Shown here piece after piece: positions 18,158 through 28,929 of a stretch of DNA of 64,000 bases. The stretch is from Coemansia sp. RSA 487 (Eukaryota > Kickxellomycota > Kickxellomycetes > Kickxellales > Kickxellaceae). Location: the NCBI GenBank assembly GCA_027577595.1, contig JANBRJ010000002.1, forward strand, positions 62,001-126,000. The letters run 5' to 3'. Below the pieces are notes generated by a model. It saw only the letters and a program-made list of their open reading frames with translations, made no database searches and was not told where the DNA came from. The number at the start of each line of letters is the position of its first letter. Positions within the stretch are counted from its first letter, which is position 1. Both the position numbers and the translations under genes were made by a program.

Positions 18158-21100
18158 ATGGAAGTACTTTTTACGCGATCTTGCCCCAATAGCGAGGGTT
18201 GGGTAAGTATTTGCTAAGAGGGTTTGTATTGTAGTTTGCGAACGCAAGAAAAGAAAATAGCAGCTAACACCATGGTGAATTCTGTCTGCTAACATGGCTA
18301 TAAAGTAGGGACCCTGGAGCCAGAAGCGCGAGCTCGATCTGACGCCATGCTTTGAGCGTGGTGTTCTTCTGCCTTTGGTCAACGCGTTGTTTCTTGTGAT
18401 TGTCCTTTGCCGAATACGTCACCTGAAGTCGCTACTCTCGCTTCCGGCTGAATACAGCAAAGGTGTGCTGTACTGGGCCAAGCTGCTGCTCACAGCTACA
18501 GTTGTTACTACTGCAGGGACCGAGCTTGTGTATATTGTCAGTGGGCAGGGCGTGCTGAATAGCATAAACGTGCTCACCATCGGGCAGATGTTCCAAATAG
18601 CAGCTCTAACTATAGCGGGTAGTTTGCAGTACTATGAGCAGACGAAAACACGCTACTCTTCGGATGTTTTGCTACTTTATTGGCCTATTGCTTTGATTAT
18701 CTCGCTGGTTGTGCTGCGCACCGATCTCTTGGCTGACAGCAGCCATCAATTTGGCGCGTGGAGTGTGCGCTATATACATATAGCTGCTCTGACATTGTTG
18801 TTCTGTGTGGAGCTGTGGCCACGTGGAATATCTGAATATGTGTTGCCCGAAAATGCTGAATACAGCAACGTATATGGCGCAGATACAGGCAGAAGAGCTC
18901 CTGAAGAAAGCGCAAACATATTATCACGGCTATCGTTCTCTTGGATGTCACCGTTACTGGTGCTTGGGCAGCACAAGCAGATTGATGAGGACGATCTGTG
19001 GAGGCTACCTGCTAAATATGCACCACTGGCTATGGCAGAGAAGTTTGACAAAGAATGGCAGTGTGAGCTAGACAACAGCTTGCGCTGTTCGCCATCGCTG
19101 CTACGTGCACTATGGAACGCACATGGCGCTCCGTTTGCTCTGGCTGGAGTCTTCAAGCTTATCCAGGACATCCTGCAGTTCATGCAGCCTATACTGCTTT
19201 CGCGCTTGATCGGATTTGTAGCATCACACACAACAGAAAACCCGCAGCCAATCTCGTTTGGCTTCTTCTTTGCAACGATGATGCTGATCAGCCAGGCTGT
19301 GCAGACCGTTTTCTTGCATCAGTATTTCCAGCTTGGAACGACAACAGGAATGAAGGCAAAGTCGAGCCTTACTGCAGCAATATACAAAAAGGCGCTTCGC
19401 CTTTCCAACGAAGCTAGGCAGGAATACACGACCGGCAACATTACCACCCTGTTTTCAGTCGACGTTGAGCGCATTGGCGGCGTCACAGACTATGCACATA
19501 TTATTTGGTCTGGACCGGTACAGATAGTTCTTGCTATTTATCTGCTTTATGGTACGCTTGGATGGTCTGTATTTGCTGGTATATTTGTGATGGTGGCTGC
19601 GATCCCTGTCAATAACTGGATTGTTAAGCGCATGCGGGTTCTCCAAGTCGCCCAGATGAAGAACAAAGACAAACGCACTTCGCTTATTGAGGAGGCATTG
19701 TCAGGCGCCAAGGTAATCAAGCTTTATGCCTGGGAACGCCCGTTCCTTCACAGAATCCAGCAGGTGCGCGAAGGGCTGGAACTTGTCACACTCAGCAAGT
19801 ATGGCAAGATGTTTGCATGTAATTCAGTAAGCTCGATGGTAGTCCCATTTCTCGTTTCGTTTGCGACATTCTTCATATACTCCATGTTTGACGGTCGGTC
19901 GCATGGACCGCTGACTGCACAGCTTGTGTTCGTTTCTCTCTCTCTCTTTAATCTCTTGCGCTTCCCGCTGATCGTGTTCCCGGTTATTGTATCATCGTTG
20001 GTCGAGGCCAATGTTGCTATTGGTCGCGTTAACAAGTTGCTTACCGGCGACGAGCTGGATCCCGACAACATCACTCGGCTTGAGAGTGTGCGGAAGGCCA
20101 AATCCCCTTCGTCGTCAATGCCATCATTGGATGTAATGAAAAAGGAAGCGGCCATGGCAGTCTGTGTCAAAGACGGCATGTTCCGGTGGTCGAGCAAGGG
20201 GCCTGTAATCCTGGACAATATCAACTTCGGTGTTCGCAGTGACGAGCATTTGGCGGTTGTTGGGCGTGTGGGCTCTGGAAAGTCGTCGCTTGTATCTGCG
20301 CTTTTGGGCGACATGCAGCGTGAGCGCGGTGAAATCGTCATCCACGGTCGGGTTGCATACGCGCCGCAGCAACCATGGATCATGAATGGCACTCTGCGTG
20401 ACAACATCTTGTTTGGCCTCAAATACAACGAATCATTCTACAATCGTATAGTGGACGCCTGTGCTTTGCGCCCGGACCTGGACATACTTTCTGCGGGGGA
20501 TATGACAGAGATTGGTGAGAAGGGGATCAATTTGTCTGGCGGCCAAAAGGCACGCGTGTCTTTGGCTAGAGCAGTCTATTCTCGCGCCGACGTTTATATT
20601 TTGGATGACCCGCTGTCTGCTGTTGATGCACATGTCGGAAAGCATCTTTTCGAACATGTGCTTGGACCTAACGGACTGCTAAAGTCGCGGTGTCGTATCC
20701 ACATCACAAATGCAATTCCGTACATTACAAAGTGTGATGCAGTCATGCTCTTACGTGATGGAGTACCGCTGGAGATCGGGTCGGTTGCCGAGCTGATGGA
20801 GAACCGTGGTTATATATACAGTTTGATCCAGGAGTATGGTGCTAGTGACTCGTCAAGCAATACACCTGCCTCGTCATCTCTCACTCCCACCACCAGCATT
20901 GCGAAGCTGATAGATATGGGTGATGCTTTGCAGCCGCATGTCTTTGGCGTCTCTGGTGAACATGACACAGAGCGCCGGAGCTCCACCGCAAGCACATTGC
21001 CACCAGCGAGCATTTCCCCGATTCAGCGTGCAGGTCAGCTACGTTCCATGAGTAGCCAGGATCCCCAGGATGCTTTGATTACTAAAGAGGTATCTGCAAC

Positions 21101-22859
21101 GGGCAAAGTTTCGCTGTCAGCATATGTAGACTACTTCCGTGAATGTACTTGGAGTGGTATGGCGTGGTTTACGGGAGCATTGTTCTTTAGCCAGGCACTG
21201 CTGGTGCTAAGCAATGTCTGGCTCAAGGTATGGTCCAGTGCTAACGAGTCGCGTAGTCGTAGCCCTAGTGGTGCCGATGAACGTGAGACCATGTATTATA
21301 TCACAGTCTATGGTTTGCTTGGTCTTCTATCGGCAATGTTGTTCTATATGAAATCAGTCGTGCAGTGGTGCGTTTGCGCTGTGCGTAGTGGTAAATCTAC
21401 ACATCAAAAGATGCTCAACGCGGTGTTCCGCTCTCCCATGTGCTTCTTTGATACGACCCCACTTGGACGGGTCTTGCAACGCTTCTCAAAGGACCAAAAC
21501 AGCGTTGATGAGGTTATTCCTCTAACTGTTTCTTCGTGGCTGCAAAATCTGATCTACATTATGCTTTCACTGGTTGTCATAATCGTGTCATTGCCCATGT
21601 TTGGTGTTGTTTTTGTCCCGATATTGGCGTTCTTCTTTTACCTGAAAAACTACTTCCTGGACACATCGCGGACATTAAAAAGACTGGATTCCACAACACG
21701 GTCGCCAATTTATGCTAGCTTCCAAGAGACACTGGCTGGGGTATCGACCATTCGCGCATTTGATCAGTCCGAACGGTTCATGTCAGAGAATCTGCGCAAG
21801 ATTGATGCAAACCAGCGCTGTGTGTATCCTTACTTGTCCCTCAATCGGTGGTTAGCTGTGCGTATTGAGTGGATGTCAGCGCTTATTATATTTGCAACTG
21901 CTGTCTTGGGAGTTGTGTCACTACTCTATGGAAAGGGGGATGCTGGGCTAGTTGGCTTGTCAGTGACATATGCTCTTCAAAGCACCCAACAGATCAACTG
22001 GATGCTGCGTATGGAGTGTGAGCTTGAGAACAGCATGTGTGATTATGTGCGCATACAAGAGATCGAACAGCTGCCATCAGAAGCTCCTGATGTAATCAAA
22101 GATAACCGCCCCGACGAGCTGTGGCCCGAGCAAGGGATGATCGAGTTTAAAAACTACTCGACACGCTATCGCCAAGGACTAGACCTGGTACTGAAGGACC
22201 TGTCATTTTCGGTGCGTCCAAAGGAGAAGGTTGGTATAGTCGGGCGCACAGGTGCTGGCAAATCGTCACTAACACTAGCTTTATTCCGTATTATTGAAGC
22301 TTCGGAAGGCAGAGTTCTGCTAGATGGAAAAGACATTGCGCAGTACGGCCTGTTTGATGTGCGCAGTAGACTGTCAATTATCCCACAAGATCCGGTTCTG
22401 TTTGCTGGAACTGTGCGCGAGAATCTTGATCCGTTCGCCAATTACTCGGACCAGGAGATCTGGGACGCACTGCAGCATGCGCGCTTGGCCGATTACATAC
22501 GTGACAAGGACGAAGGGCTAGAGTTTATAGTCACACAGGGCGGTGAGAACTTTAGTGTTGGGCAGCGTCAGCTAATCTGTCTGGCGCGTGCGTTGCTTAA
22601 GCGCAGCAGAGTTTTGATTCTTGATGAAGCAACTGCAGCTATTGACCCCGAAAGCGACGCTATTATCCAAGAGTCCATCAGAAAGGAATTCAAAGACTGT
22701 ACAGTTCTGACCATTGCCCATCGTCTTCATACAATCATTGACAGCGACAGGATCTTGGTTCTTGATAGAGGCCAAATTGCTGAGTTTGATACGCCACAGA
22801 ATCTTTTGGCCAAGGACGATGGGATTTTCAAGCAGCTGTGGAGCAAAGCCAGTGAATAG
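18158..22859 (+). CDS. ABC transporter, subfamily C (MRP/YCF1-like full transporter)
   Basis: Full-length ABCC exporter, probably vacuolar or plasma-membrane, for glutathione or other conjugates. Two exons: 18158-18202 (15 codons, ATG 18158) and 18309-22859. The 106-bp intron has donor GTAAGT, branch TGCTAACA and acceptor AAGTAG, phase 0. Splicing gives 1531 residues and restores the family N-terminus (SEGWGPWS, then LTPCFERGVLLPL). Order: TMD0 helices, linker, TMD1, NBD1, TMD2, NBD2. NBD1 has Walker A GRVGSGKSS (~667), signature LSGGQ and Walker B ending LDDP. NBD2 has GRTGAGKSS (~1326), signature variant FSVGQ and Walker B LDEAT. The D in NBD1 where NBD2 has the catalytic E is the asymmetric ABCC arrangement. 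Substrate cannot be read from sequence. The interdomain linker is serine-rich. Confidence 0.95.
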
Positions 22860-23040
22860 ATACCCTTTTTCACACACATTGACCGAGTATAATATAGCAC
22901 ACAGAAGTTATGCCATAACCGGCGTAATATTTACACTGATGGTTGGTTGTGCATTGACGATATAATTTGGCATTATTTGAAAAGCAAGTGCTTTTCTCGC
23001 TATTGTTTTATATTTTTTGTTTACTCTGACTAAAGGCAAC

Positions 23041-23694
23041 ATGGATCATAAAATCCAAGAGACTGCAAAGCGAGCTTTGGATCAAGGGGACAATGCTCTT
23101 TCTGACGATGAGCTTCTAGCCGAACTTGAAAATGACCCAGAACTAGAACGACTCCGCGAAGCACGCCTAGATCAGCTCAAGCGCGAAATAGGTCATGTTC
23201 GTAATCTGCGTGCTCGGGGCCATGGCGAATACACCGAGATCGTGAAAGAGGAGGAGATGGTTAACTTGGTCGGCAAGGAGAGCAAAGGCATAGCGCACTT
23301 TACCCATCCGCAGTTTGCTCGCTGTAAAATACTCGACAAACACCTTCGCACGCTTGCACAACACCACTTTGAAACGCGCTTTGCATCTATCAATGTTGAA
23401 AAGTGCCCATTCTTGGTAAATAAGTTTCAGATACGAGTACTTCCATGTCTACTCGCAATAGTCGATGGAAGAGTGGCCGATCGTCTAGTTGGGTTTGAGG
23501 AGTTTGGAAACAATGACAAGTTTACAACCGAGACACTCGAAAAGCGCCTGGCAAAGTGTGGTGTCATTCAGCTCCCCAAGGGCGAATTAGCAGGTGTTCC
23601 AGTTTCGCAGCGACCAATAGCATATCAGCAAGTCATTGGAGAAAGTAGCGATGCTGGTCATGGCAACGATAGTGATATTGATCTTGAGCATTGA
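23041..23694 (+). CDS. PLP1: Phosducin-like/thioredoxin-fold protein, TXNDC9 (PLP1) family
   Basis: Cytosolic 217-residue co-chaperone of the CCT chaperonin, linked in yeast and animals to tubulin and actin folding. An N-terminal acidic helical segment includes LLAELENDPELERLREARL, followed by the conserved block EEEMVNLVGKESKGIAHF and a thioredoxin fold with HFAT-like pattern (HFETRFASINVEKCPFLV). The redox CxxC is absent, as in the family. The C-terminus is acidic (DSDIDLEH). ATG 23041 is the first in-frame methionine that leaves the family N-terminus intact; an earlier in-frame TTG at 23017 is not a likely start. It sits 181 bp downstream of the ABCC stop on the same strand. Length matches the family (yeast 230, human 226). 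Confidence 0.92.
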   Translation: MDHKIQETAKRALDQGDNALSDDELLAELENDPELERLREARLDQLKREIGHVRNLRARGHGEYTEIVKEEEMVNLVGKESKGIAHFTHPQFARCKILDKHLRTLAQHHFETRFASINVEKCPFLVNKFQIRVLPCLLAIVDGRVADRLVGFEEFGNNDKFTTETLEKRLAKCGVIQLPKGELAGVPVSQRPIAYQQVIGESSDAGHGNDSDIDLEH

Positions 23695-23854
23695 GATAAT
23701 TTCATAAAACAAATATTTATTGAGAAAGTGTATCTAAAATCCGTTTTCTTGAAAGAGCAAGTCCACAAAAAAAACAAACATGTTTACTTGGATCATTGAA
23801 TGTTTTTCCTTCCTTTTTTATTGACGTTCAGTCGTGATTAGTAGTTGTAACATC

Positions 23855-24316
23855 CTAACCAGCTCGAGCCAAAAGAACACCGCCCAATCCATCCTTGACA
23901 GCGTCCTGTATCTCTAATACTCCTTTAGTTGTGGACACAATTATAATCTCGCCAGGAACAATGCCTTTAACTATACTCCAAGATTTTCCCGATGCAAGGG
24001 TCTGAAGCTGGTTTGCCGTGCAAGCGATCCGCCGCGAGGGCTTGGAAATACAGCTCATTCTGCGTAAAACAGGGTCGTCCTGGTAGTATTTGAGTGAAAG
24101 CCACAGACGACGTTCAGCAACGTTGAGGTTTGTTGTTGGCACATATGTGGTGTCAAAGCCGAGGTGCGTGCCGCGGGTGACTGAGGATACAAAACCCTGG
24201 TTATAAAGAACCCGCGAAACAGCCAAATTCAGTTTTGTTTCAGGAACAGCAATGCGGCCCAGACGCGCACGAAAGCCGTTTTGCACACGCGCACAAATGT
24301 CGTAGACGCCGACCAT
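23855..24316 (-). CDS. MRPS8: Mitochondrial small-subunit ribosomal protein uS8m
   Basis: Protein of 153 residues resembling bacterial S8 and yeast Mrps8. It opens MVGVYDICARVQNGFRARL, matching the start of mitochondrial S8 without a cleavable extension. The centre has NLAVSRVLYNQGFVSSV, and the C-terminal core has KPSRRIACTANQLQTL and then GEIIIVSTTKGVLEIQDA, corresponding to the S8 Gly-rich 'STSKG' RNA-binding turn. ATG at 24316; the frame upstream of it is open but has no support as coding. Expected in the mitoribosomal small-subunit body, binding helix 21 of the rRNA. It is convergent with PLP1 (160 bp between stops) and divergent to VMA6. Confidence 0.88.
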   Translation of the reverse strand: MVGVYDICARVQNGFRARLGRIAVPETKLNLAVSRVLYNQGFVSSVTRGTHLGFDTTYVPTTNLNVAERRLWLSLKYYQDDPVLRRMSCISKPSRRIACTANQLQTLASGKSWSIVKGIVPGEIIIVSTTKGVLEIQDAVKDGLGGVLLARAG

Positions 24317-24657
24317 TGCTAAATGTAAAGTATGCTTAATATAAGTAAAATTAAAGCAATTGCAAATGCGATGAAAAAAAGATAAACTACAGTGGCGAGC
24401 CAGTGTTTTTTTCAATGGTCTATTCTCTCGATCCTGATGATTTGATATAGGCAGGTAATTAGGGTGTGATCACCAATTACAGTGACGAGGCAATTGACCT
24501 TTTTTGGCAGTAAGAACATGCATGTATTTTGCTGCCCTTTCAGCTTCCCTATTTTTCTTTTTGCTCTTTTCGAAAAACAGCAATCCATTGTCCAAATCTG
24601 CTACATCAAAACCATTTACTCTTACTATATACACACATCCCTTGCACAGCAGTACAA
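24317..24657. other. Divergent promoter region between uS8m and VMA6
   Basis: About 340 bp between two divergent start codons. AT-rich on the left; pyrimidine-rich just before VMA6, which probably marks the transcription start and leader. No gene or recognisable operator seen. Confidence 0.5.
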
Positions 24658-25725
24658 ATGAACGAGATTTACTTCAATGCAGATGCTGGTTATCTTGAAG
24701 GCGTGGTACGCGGGTATCGCGACGGGCTCATCACCGCGCCGCAGTACATGAATCTCACGCAATGCGAGACGATGGACGATCTCAAGTTGCAGCTTGCAAC
24801 CACAGACTACTCGTCGTTTTTGCAGAACGAGCCGTCTCCTATATCAACGTCAACACTGTCTGCACGCTGCACGGATGCATTGGTGGCCGAGTTTCAGTAC
24901 TTGCAACAGAACTCTGCAGAGCCAATTTCAAAGTTTCTGGAGTACATCACATACGGTTATATGATTGACAATGTCATTCTGTTAATTACTGGCACGCTTC
25001 ATGAGCGCGACACGCACGACCTTCTTGAAAAGTGCCATCCACTTGGGTTCTTTGACACAATGCCAGCCCTGTGTGTGGCGACCAACGTCCAGGATCTGTA
25101 CAACACTGTGATGGTGGACTCTCCGCTGGCCGGCTACTTTCGTGAGTGCCTGTCTGCAGAGGATCTGAACGAGCTCAACATTGAAATAATCCGCAACACA
25201 CTATACAAGGCATACCTGGAAGACTTTTACAGCTACTGCCAGTCGTGTGGCGAGCCAACAGCGTCCATCATGGCTGAGCTTCTCAAGTTCGAGTCCGATC
25301 GCAGAACGGTCAACATTACAATCAACTCGTTTGGCACCGAACTGTCGAAAGACGATCGAGCAAAGCTTTATCCTCGTCTCGGAAACATGTATCCAGAAGC
25401 GCAGACTAAGCTTGCCCGCACAGACGACATGGATCAGGTCAAGGCTATATTGGAGCAGTACGGCGACTACAAGCGCATGATTTTAGGCGCAAACATGAAT
25501 GCATCATCCGACGGCACCAGTGGAAGCGATATGTCTCTGGAAGATATATTCTTTGCGAATGAAGTACAGCTTAACAAGGACTCTTTTGAACAGCAGTTCC
25601 ATTTTGGCGTGTTCTACTCCTGGCTCAGGCTCAAAGAGCAAGAAATCCGAAACATTGTCTGGATTGCTGAATGCATATCTCAGCAGCAAAAAGACAAGGT
25701 CAACAAGTACACACCCATCTACTGA
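24658..25725 (+). CDS. VMA6: V-type proton ATPase subunit d (Vo sector)
   Basis: Subunit d caps the proteolipid ring of the V-ATPase and couples the central rotor to Vo. The 355 residues compare with 345 in yeast and 351 in human. Family landmarks are present: an N-terminal NADAGYLEGVVRGYRDGL with the glycine-arginine start, LTQCETMDDLKLQL, EYITYGYMIDNVILLITGT, HPLGFFDTMPALCVAT, and a C-terminal EEIQL-like FANEVQLNKDSFEQQFHFG followed by EIRNIVWIAECISQ. ATG at 24658 directly precedes the conserved N-terminus, so the in-frame CTG at 24529 belongs to the leader. Single exon. The CLC exchanger in this window would act in the same acidified compartments, but the two genes are not adjacent. Confidence 0.97.
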   Translation: MNEIYFNADAGYLEGVVRGYRDGLITAPQYMNLTQCETMDDLKLQLATTDYSSFLQNEPSPISTSTLSARCTDALVAEFQYLQQNSAEPISKFLEYITYGYMIDNVILLITGTLHERDTHDLLEKCHPLGFFDTMPALCVATNVQDLYNTVMVDSPLAGYFRECLSAEDLNELNIEIIRNTLYKAYLEDFYSYCQSCGEPTASIMAELLKFESDRRTVNITINSFGTELSKDDRAKLYPRLGNMYPEAQTKLARTDDMDQVKAILEQYGDYKRMILGANMNASSDGTSGSDMSLEDIFFANEVQLNKDSFEQQFHFGVFYSWLRLKEQEIRNIVWIAECISQQQKDKVNKYTPIY

Positions 25726-25911
25726 TAGCTGAACGATTAAAAAGGACGCTGCTTTATCGGCGTCTTTGATCAAACACACTTCTCTACCAAGCTTTACTAA
25801 TTTCTACTTTTCATCACATTTGTTTTTCCAAAACACAGTTCAAGGTTTATCAGATTTGAGCCAGATGAAAAGCATTGCACGTTTTTAGCATAATAAAAAT
25901 TAAACAGGGGA

Positions 25912-26580
25912 CTACTGGTTGCCTGGTGGTGGGCGGTTTCCAGGACGTGGCGGCCGGAACCCAGGCGGAGGCTGTGCTGGGTATCCCATTCCTGGTGGGG
26001 GAGGCGGGGGCCGGAACCCAGGTGGCGGCATCCCATGCGGAGGTCGGAAGCCTGGAGGCGGTGGCATACCCGGTGCGCCTGCAATTGGTGGTGGCGGCGG
26101 CCGTGCAAAGGAAACAGGGCCAGCAGAAATAGAGGCGGTTCCGCGGGGCTGCATCATACCCGTAGCTGGTCCGCCCACGCCACGCACAGGACCCGAGAGG
26201 CCAGGCATAGCCGAGCCAGGCGGGGCAAGCGGGATGCCGCGGCCTGCAGGACGCCCAACACCAGGACCAGTGGCAAGGGTATCTTTGGCATGCTGAGCGC
26301 CACCCGACGACGCAGGCGGTGGTCCGTCAACGCTGATGCTTATTATGCTCTCACCGCGCAAAATAACTAAGCCGAGGGTGCGCTTGATCTGTTGTGTTTT
26401 ACTTTTTTTGTCTTGCGTTTTGGCTTTTATTGTCCGAAATTCCTCGCAGTCGGCAAGCACAAGGTTCATGTGTTTATCAAAGGCCAGCATTTGTCCAGTC
26501 ATGACGCGTGTGTCCGCAAGAGTCAACCTCAATCGGTAGTTGAGGAGGCTCATCATTTTCGAGTTTTTAGAGATTGCCAT
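25912..26580 (-). CDS. SMB1: Small nuclear ribonucleoprotein SmB
   Basis: Core Sm protein of the spliceosomal U1, U2, U4 and U5 snRNPs, 222 residues. The Sm fold occupies residues 1-~90: Sm1 with LNYRLRLTLADTRVMTGQML and FDKHMNLVLADCEEF, and Sm2 ending LGLVILRGESIISISV. The remainder is a Pro/Gly-rich tail with repeated PPPGFRPP and PPPPG units, as in metazoan SmB/B' and unlike the short yeast tail. Such tails bind GYF or WW domains. ATG 26580. A Gly-rich open frame on the opposite strand over the tail is a composition artefact. It is divergent to the TMCO4-like gene. Confidence 0.95.
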   Translation of the reverse strand: MAISKNSKMMSLLNYRLRLTLADTRVMTGQMLAFDKHMNLVLADCEEFRTIKAKTQDKKSKTQQIKRTLGLVILRGESIISISVDGPPPASSGGAQHAKDTLATGPGVGRPAGRGIPLAPPGSAMPGLSGPVRGVGGPATGMMQPRGTASISAGPVSFARPPPPPIAGAPGMPPPPGFRPPHGMPPPGFRPPPPPPGMGYPAQPPPGFRPPRPGNRPPPGNQ

Positions 26581-26974
26581 TTTTAAAAAACGAAGCAACC
26601 CAAGCAAATATCAGTACAGCTGTCTCTGATTATCCACACGTCGCCTAATTGTGTATACTAGAAGTTGAGATTAAAAATAACACCAAAGGTGAAAAGGAAG
26701 TAAGGAGAGAACAGCAAAGCAAGCGTTTTGTATTGAAATCGAAGGAAAAAGCTTTTTTTTTCCTGGATCAGCTTGTTTGATTCTAGCTGGTCCTTGGTTT
26801 TCGATTGAGGTCAAAGCCGCTACCACTCTTGCTTTCGCTTTTTTCTTTTTTTTTTTTTTTAACAAAACTTCAAAACCTTGGCTTTGGATCTTTATATAAA
26901 GTCGTTTTATACTTCTTTTTCGTTTAGTGACGAATACAGCTAGACGTTTTTATTTTGAAGTCCTGTGCTGTGCG
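26581..26974. other. Divergent promoter region between SmB and the TMCO4-like gene
   Basis: About 390 bp. Contains a long T-rich run around 26836-26861 (about 17 consecutive T) and another short T-run at 26753-26762; such tracts are plausible nucleosome-excluding promoter elements. No gene seen. Confidence 0.5.
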
Positions 26975-28678
26975 ATGGAGACGCTTGTGCTGAAGGATAG
27001 CGTGGTGCGGAACTGGCTGGCGGCACTATGCATTTGCAGTGGGCGTTGTGTACTGGCAACAAGTAGCGACGTAGAAAGAAACTGTGCGTGGGGAGAACAG
27101 TTCACTCACAGTATGCTCGAGTGGCTAGATGTTCCAGAGTCTGATTGGCAAGACCTTGTGGATTTGCCTTTTGGCGACGCTGCCAACGATATGGTGCTTC
27201 TTATGCTACGCTGTAAACGCAAAGATGAAGAGCTCCTCGAAGAGCAAAGGACGATGCCCAGTAAGTCGCTTGAAGCTGTCAGTGATCCGGACAAATTGTA
27301 TTCTGGGCTGATATTCGCGTGTCTAGGAATCACCAGCAAGCAGCTGATGTCCATTGAGAATGGCGGCAATCAAAGTAGTAGCGGACCCAGCACACAAAGT
27401 TCTGAAGATGCGTCGTTATTGCGCCCCTTTGAGTATGACTCGCGATCTCGGGCGGCTGCGTTTGTGATCAGTGACTGGCTCGAAATGCCCAAGCAATTTG
27501 TGTGCACGTATGAGGCACAGATTGCTACCGGACTTGAAGAAACTGCAGACAAGGCAAGGCTCGGCCACGAGAGTGCTAGCGCTCTCGAAAGGGATGGTAA
27601 GCGCAAATGGGGATGGCAGAAATATCTTGCGGCTGGTGCAGGTATCGCAGTGGCAGGTACACTGGTTGGATTGACTGCGGGACTGGCGGCTCCACTCATG
27701 GCTGCAGGGATGGGTGCGATTGGGGTTGGAGGCTTTGGGTTTCTAGCGACAGCAGGCGGTGCAGCAATGATCGGGTCGCTCTTCGGCATGGCTGGAGGTG
27801 GGCTTATAGGTAAGCGCTTCAACACGCGCTTTCGTGGCCTAAGTGATTTCTACTTTACGCAGTTTCCACTTGTGCCAGGGTTGGCACCCAAACCACACTC
27901 TCTCCATGCAACAGTCCTTGTGCCAGGGTTTCTGAATCCAACAGCATCTCAAAGCCCGTTCATGCCAGTGCAGGATATCATGGGGCTTGATCTGGGCGAC
28001 TCATACACTCTTTATTTTGAAACCAAGAAGCTTGCTGCTCTGCAGGACGCGCTTTCGGAATTCGTCAGAAGCTCAGCGAAGAGTATGGTAGTATCGATTC
28101 TGCTCAAGCAGACTGCTCTAAGCGGGATTGTTGGCGCCTTTACGTGGCCGTTGGCCATCCTGAATCTGGGAAAACTGATAGATACACCATGGGCCGTTGG
28201 GATTGAGCGCGCAAAGCGAGCAGGCAGACTCCTTGCCGAAGTTTTGGAAAGCCGTGCCCACGGAAAGCGACCAGTAACTCTTGTAGGTTACTCTTTGGGC
28301 GCTCTGGCCATCTTTACTTGTCTGCAGGAGCTCCATCGCCGGAAGGCTTTTGGGCTTGTAGAAAGCGTGGTGCTTTTGGGAATACCTGCTGACAGCACTT
28401 CCAAAGAAGCGTGGACAGCGTGCTGCAAAGTTGTTTCACGGCAGGTAATTGTTGGTCATTCGCAGGATGACTGGGTCCTTGCTTTCTTGTTTCGTGCCAG
28501 CTCTTTCTGTTCAAATATGGCAGGACTTTCTGGCGTTGATGGAACCGTTATATTTAAGGACCAGCCACTTATGCGCAGGAAACTTGTAAACCTGGATCTT
28601 GCATATATGGTCGTCCAGCATACAGATTATCTGGACAAAATTGATAACATCATGCTCGAAGTTTCACGAATTTTGTGA
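26975..28678 (+). CDS. DUF726/TMCO4-like membrane-associated alpha/beta-hydrolase
   Basis: Protein of 567 residues in the TMCO4/yeast Mil1 (YFL034W) family, a putative lipase-like hydrolase whose yeast member acts in AP-1-linked Golgi traffic. Seen: a helical N-terminal half, a Gly/Ala-rich hydrophobic hairpin at residues ~218-280 (KYLAAGAGIAVAGTLVGL and onward), then the hydrolase fold starting HATVLVPGFLN. The nucleophile elbow is GYSLGA (GxSxG) near residue 436, and HTDYLDKI near the C-terminus is a candidate for the catalytic His. An Asp before it in SQDDWVLAF fits the acid position. ATG 26975 chosen; an in-frame GTG 48 bp upstream is unlikely. Single exon. Catalytic activity is inferred from the retained motif, not shown. 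Confidence 0.9.
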   Translation: METLVLKDSVVRNWLAALCICSGRCVLATSSDVERNCAWGEQFTHSMLEWLDVPESDWQDLVDLPFGDAANDMVLLMLRCKRKDEELLEEQRTMPSKSLEAVSDPDKLYSGLIFACLGITSKQLMSIENGGNQSSSGPSTQSSEDASLLRPFEYDSRSRAAAFVISDWLEMPKQFVCTYEAQIATGLEETADKARLGHESASALERDGKRKWGWQKYLAAGAGIAVAGTLVGLTAGLAAPLMAAGMGAIGVGGFGFLATAGGAAMIGSLFGMAGGGLIGKRFNTRFRGLSDFYFTQFPLVPGLAPKPHSLHATVLVPGFLNPTASQSPFMPVQDIMGLDLGDSYTLYFETKKLAALQDALSEFVRSSAKSMVVSILLKQTALSGIVGAFTWPLAILNLGKLIDTPWAVGIERAKRAGRLLAEVLESRAHGKRPVTLVGYSLGALAIFTCLQELHRRKAFGLVESVVLLGIPADSTSKEAWTACCKVVSRQVIVGHSQDDWVLAFLFRASSFCSNMAGLSGVDGTVIFKDQPLMRRKLVNLDLAYMVVQHTDYLDKIDNIMLEVSRIL

Positions 28679-28929
28679 GTTTCTAGCCCATCTTTTGTAA
28701 TCCAGCATCTCCCTGCAACCTGTATTCCTCCCACAATGGCGGAGTTTCTTCTTTTCGATTGCCACTGCTGCTTGTAAAAAAATTGTTTTTTTGTGGACCA
28801 AGTTTTCCCTTTCTTCTAAGTTGTTTTCTACTTTTTTTTATTTCCATTTGTAATCTATAACCAGAATATATTACTGTATACGAAAAAATACACGCAGATT
28901 GTTTGTTTGCGTGCATACTGTTCAAGAGA

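Noticed and set aside
18375-18377. TTG as start of the ABCC transporter
   Set aside because: Splicing 18202 to 18309 supplies an ATG and the conserved ABCC N-terminus in phase, so the non-ATG start is an artefact.
25919-26296. Gly-rich plus-strand frame resembling a GGG repeat protein
   Set aside because: Reverse complement of the Pro-rich SmB tail; CCN codons read backwards give Gly.
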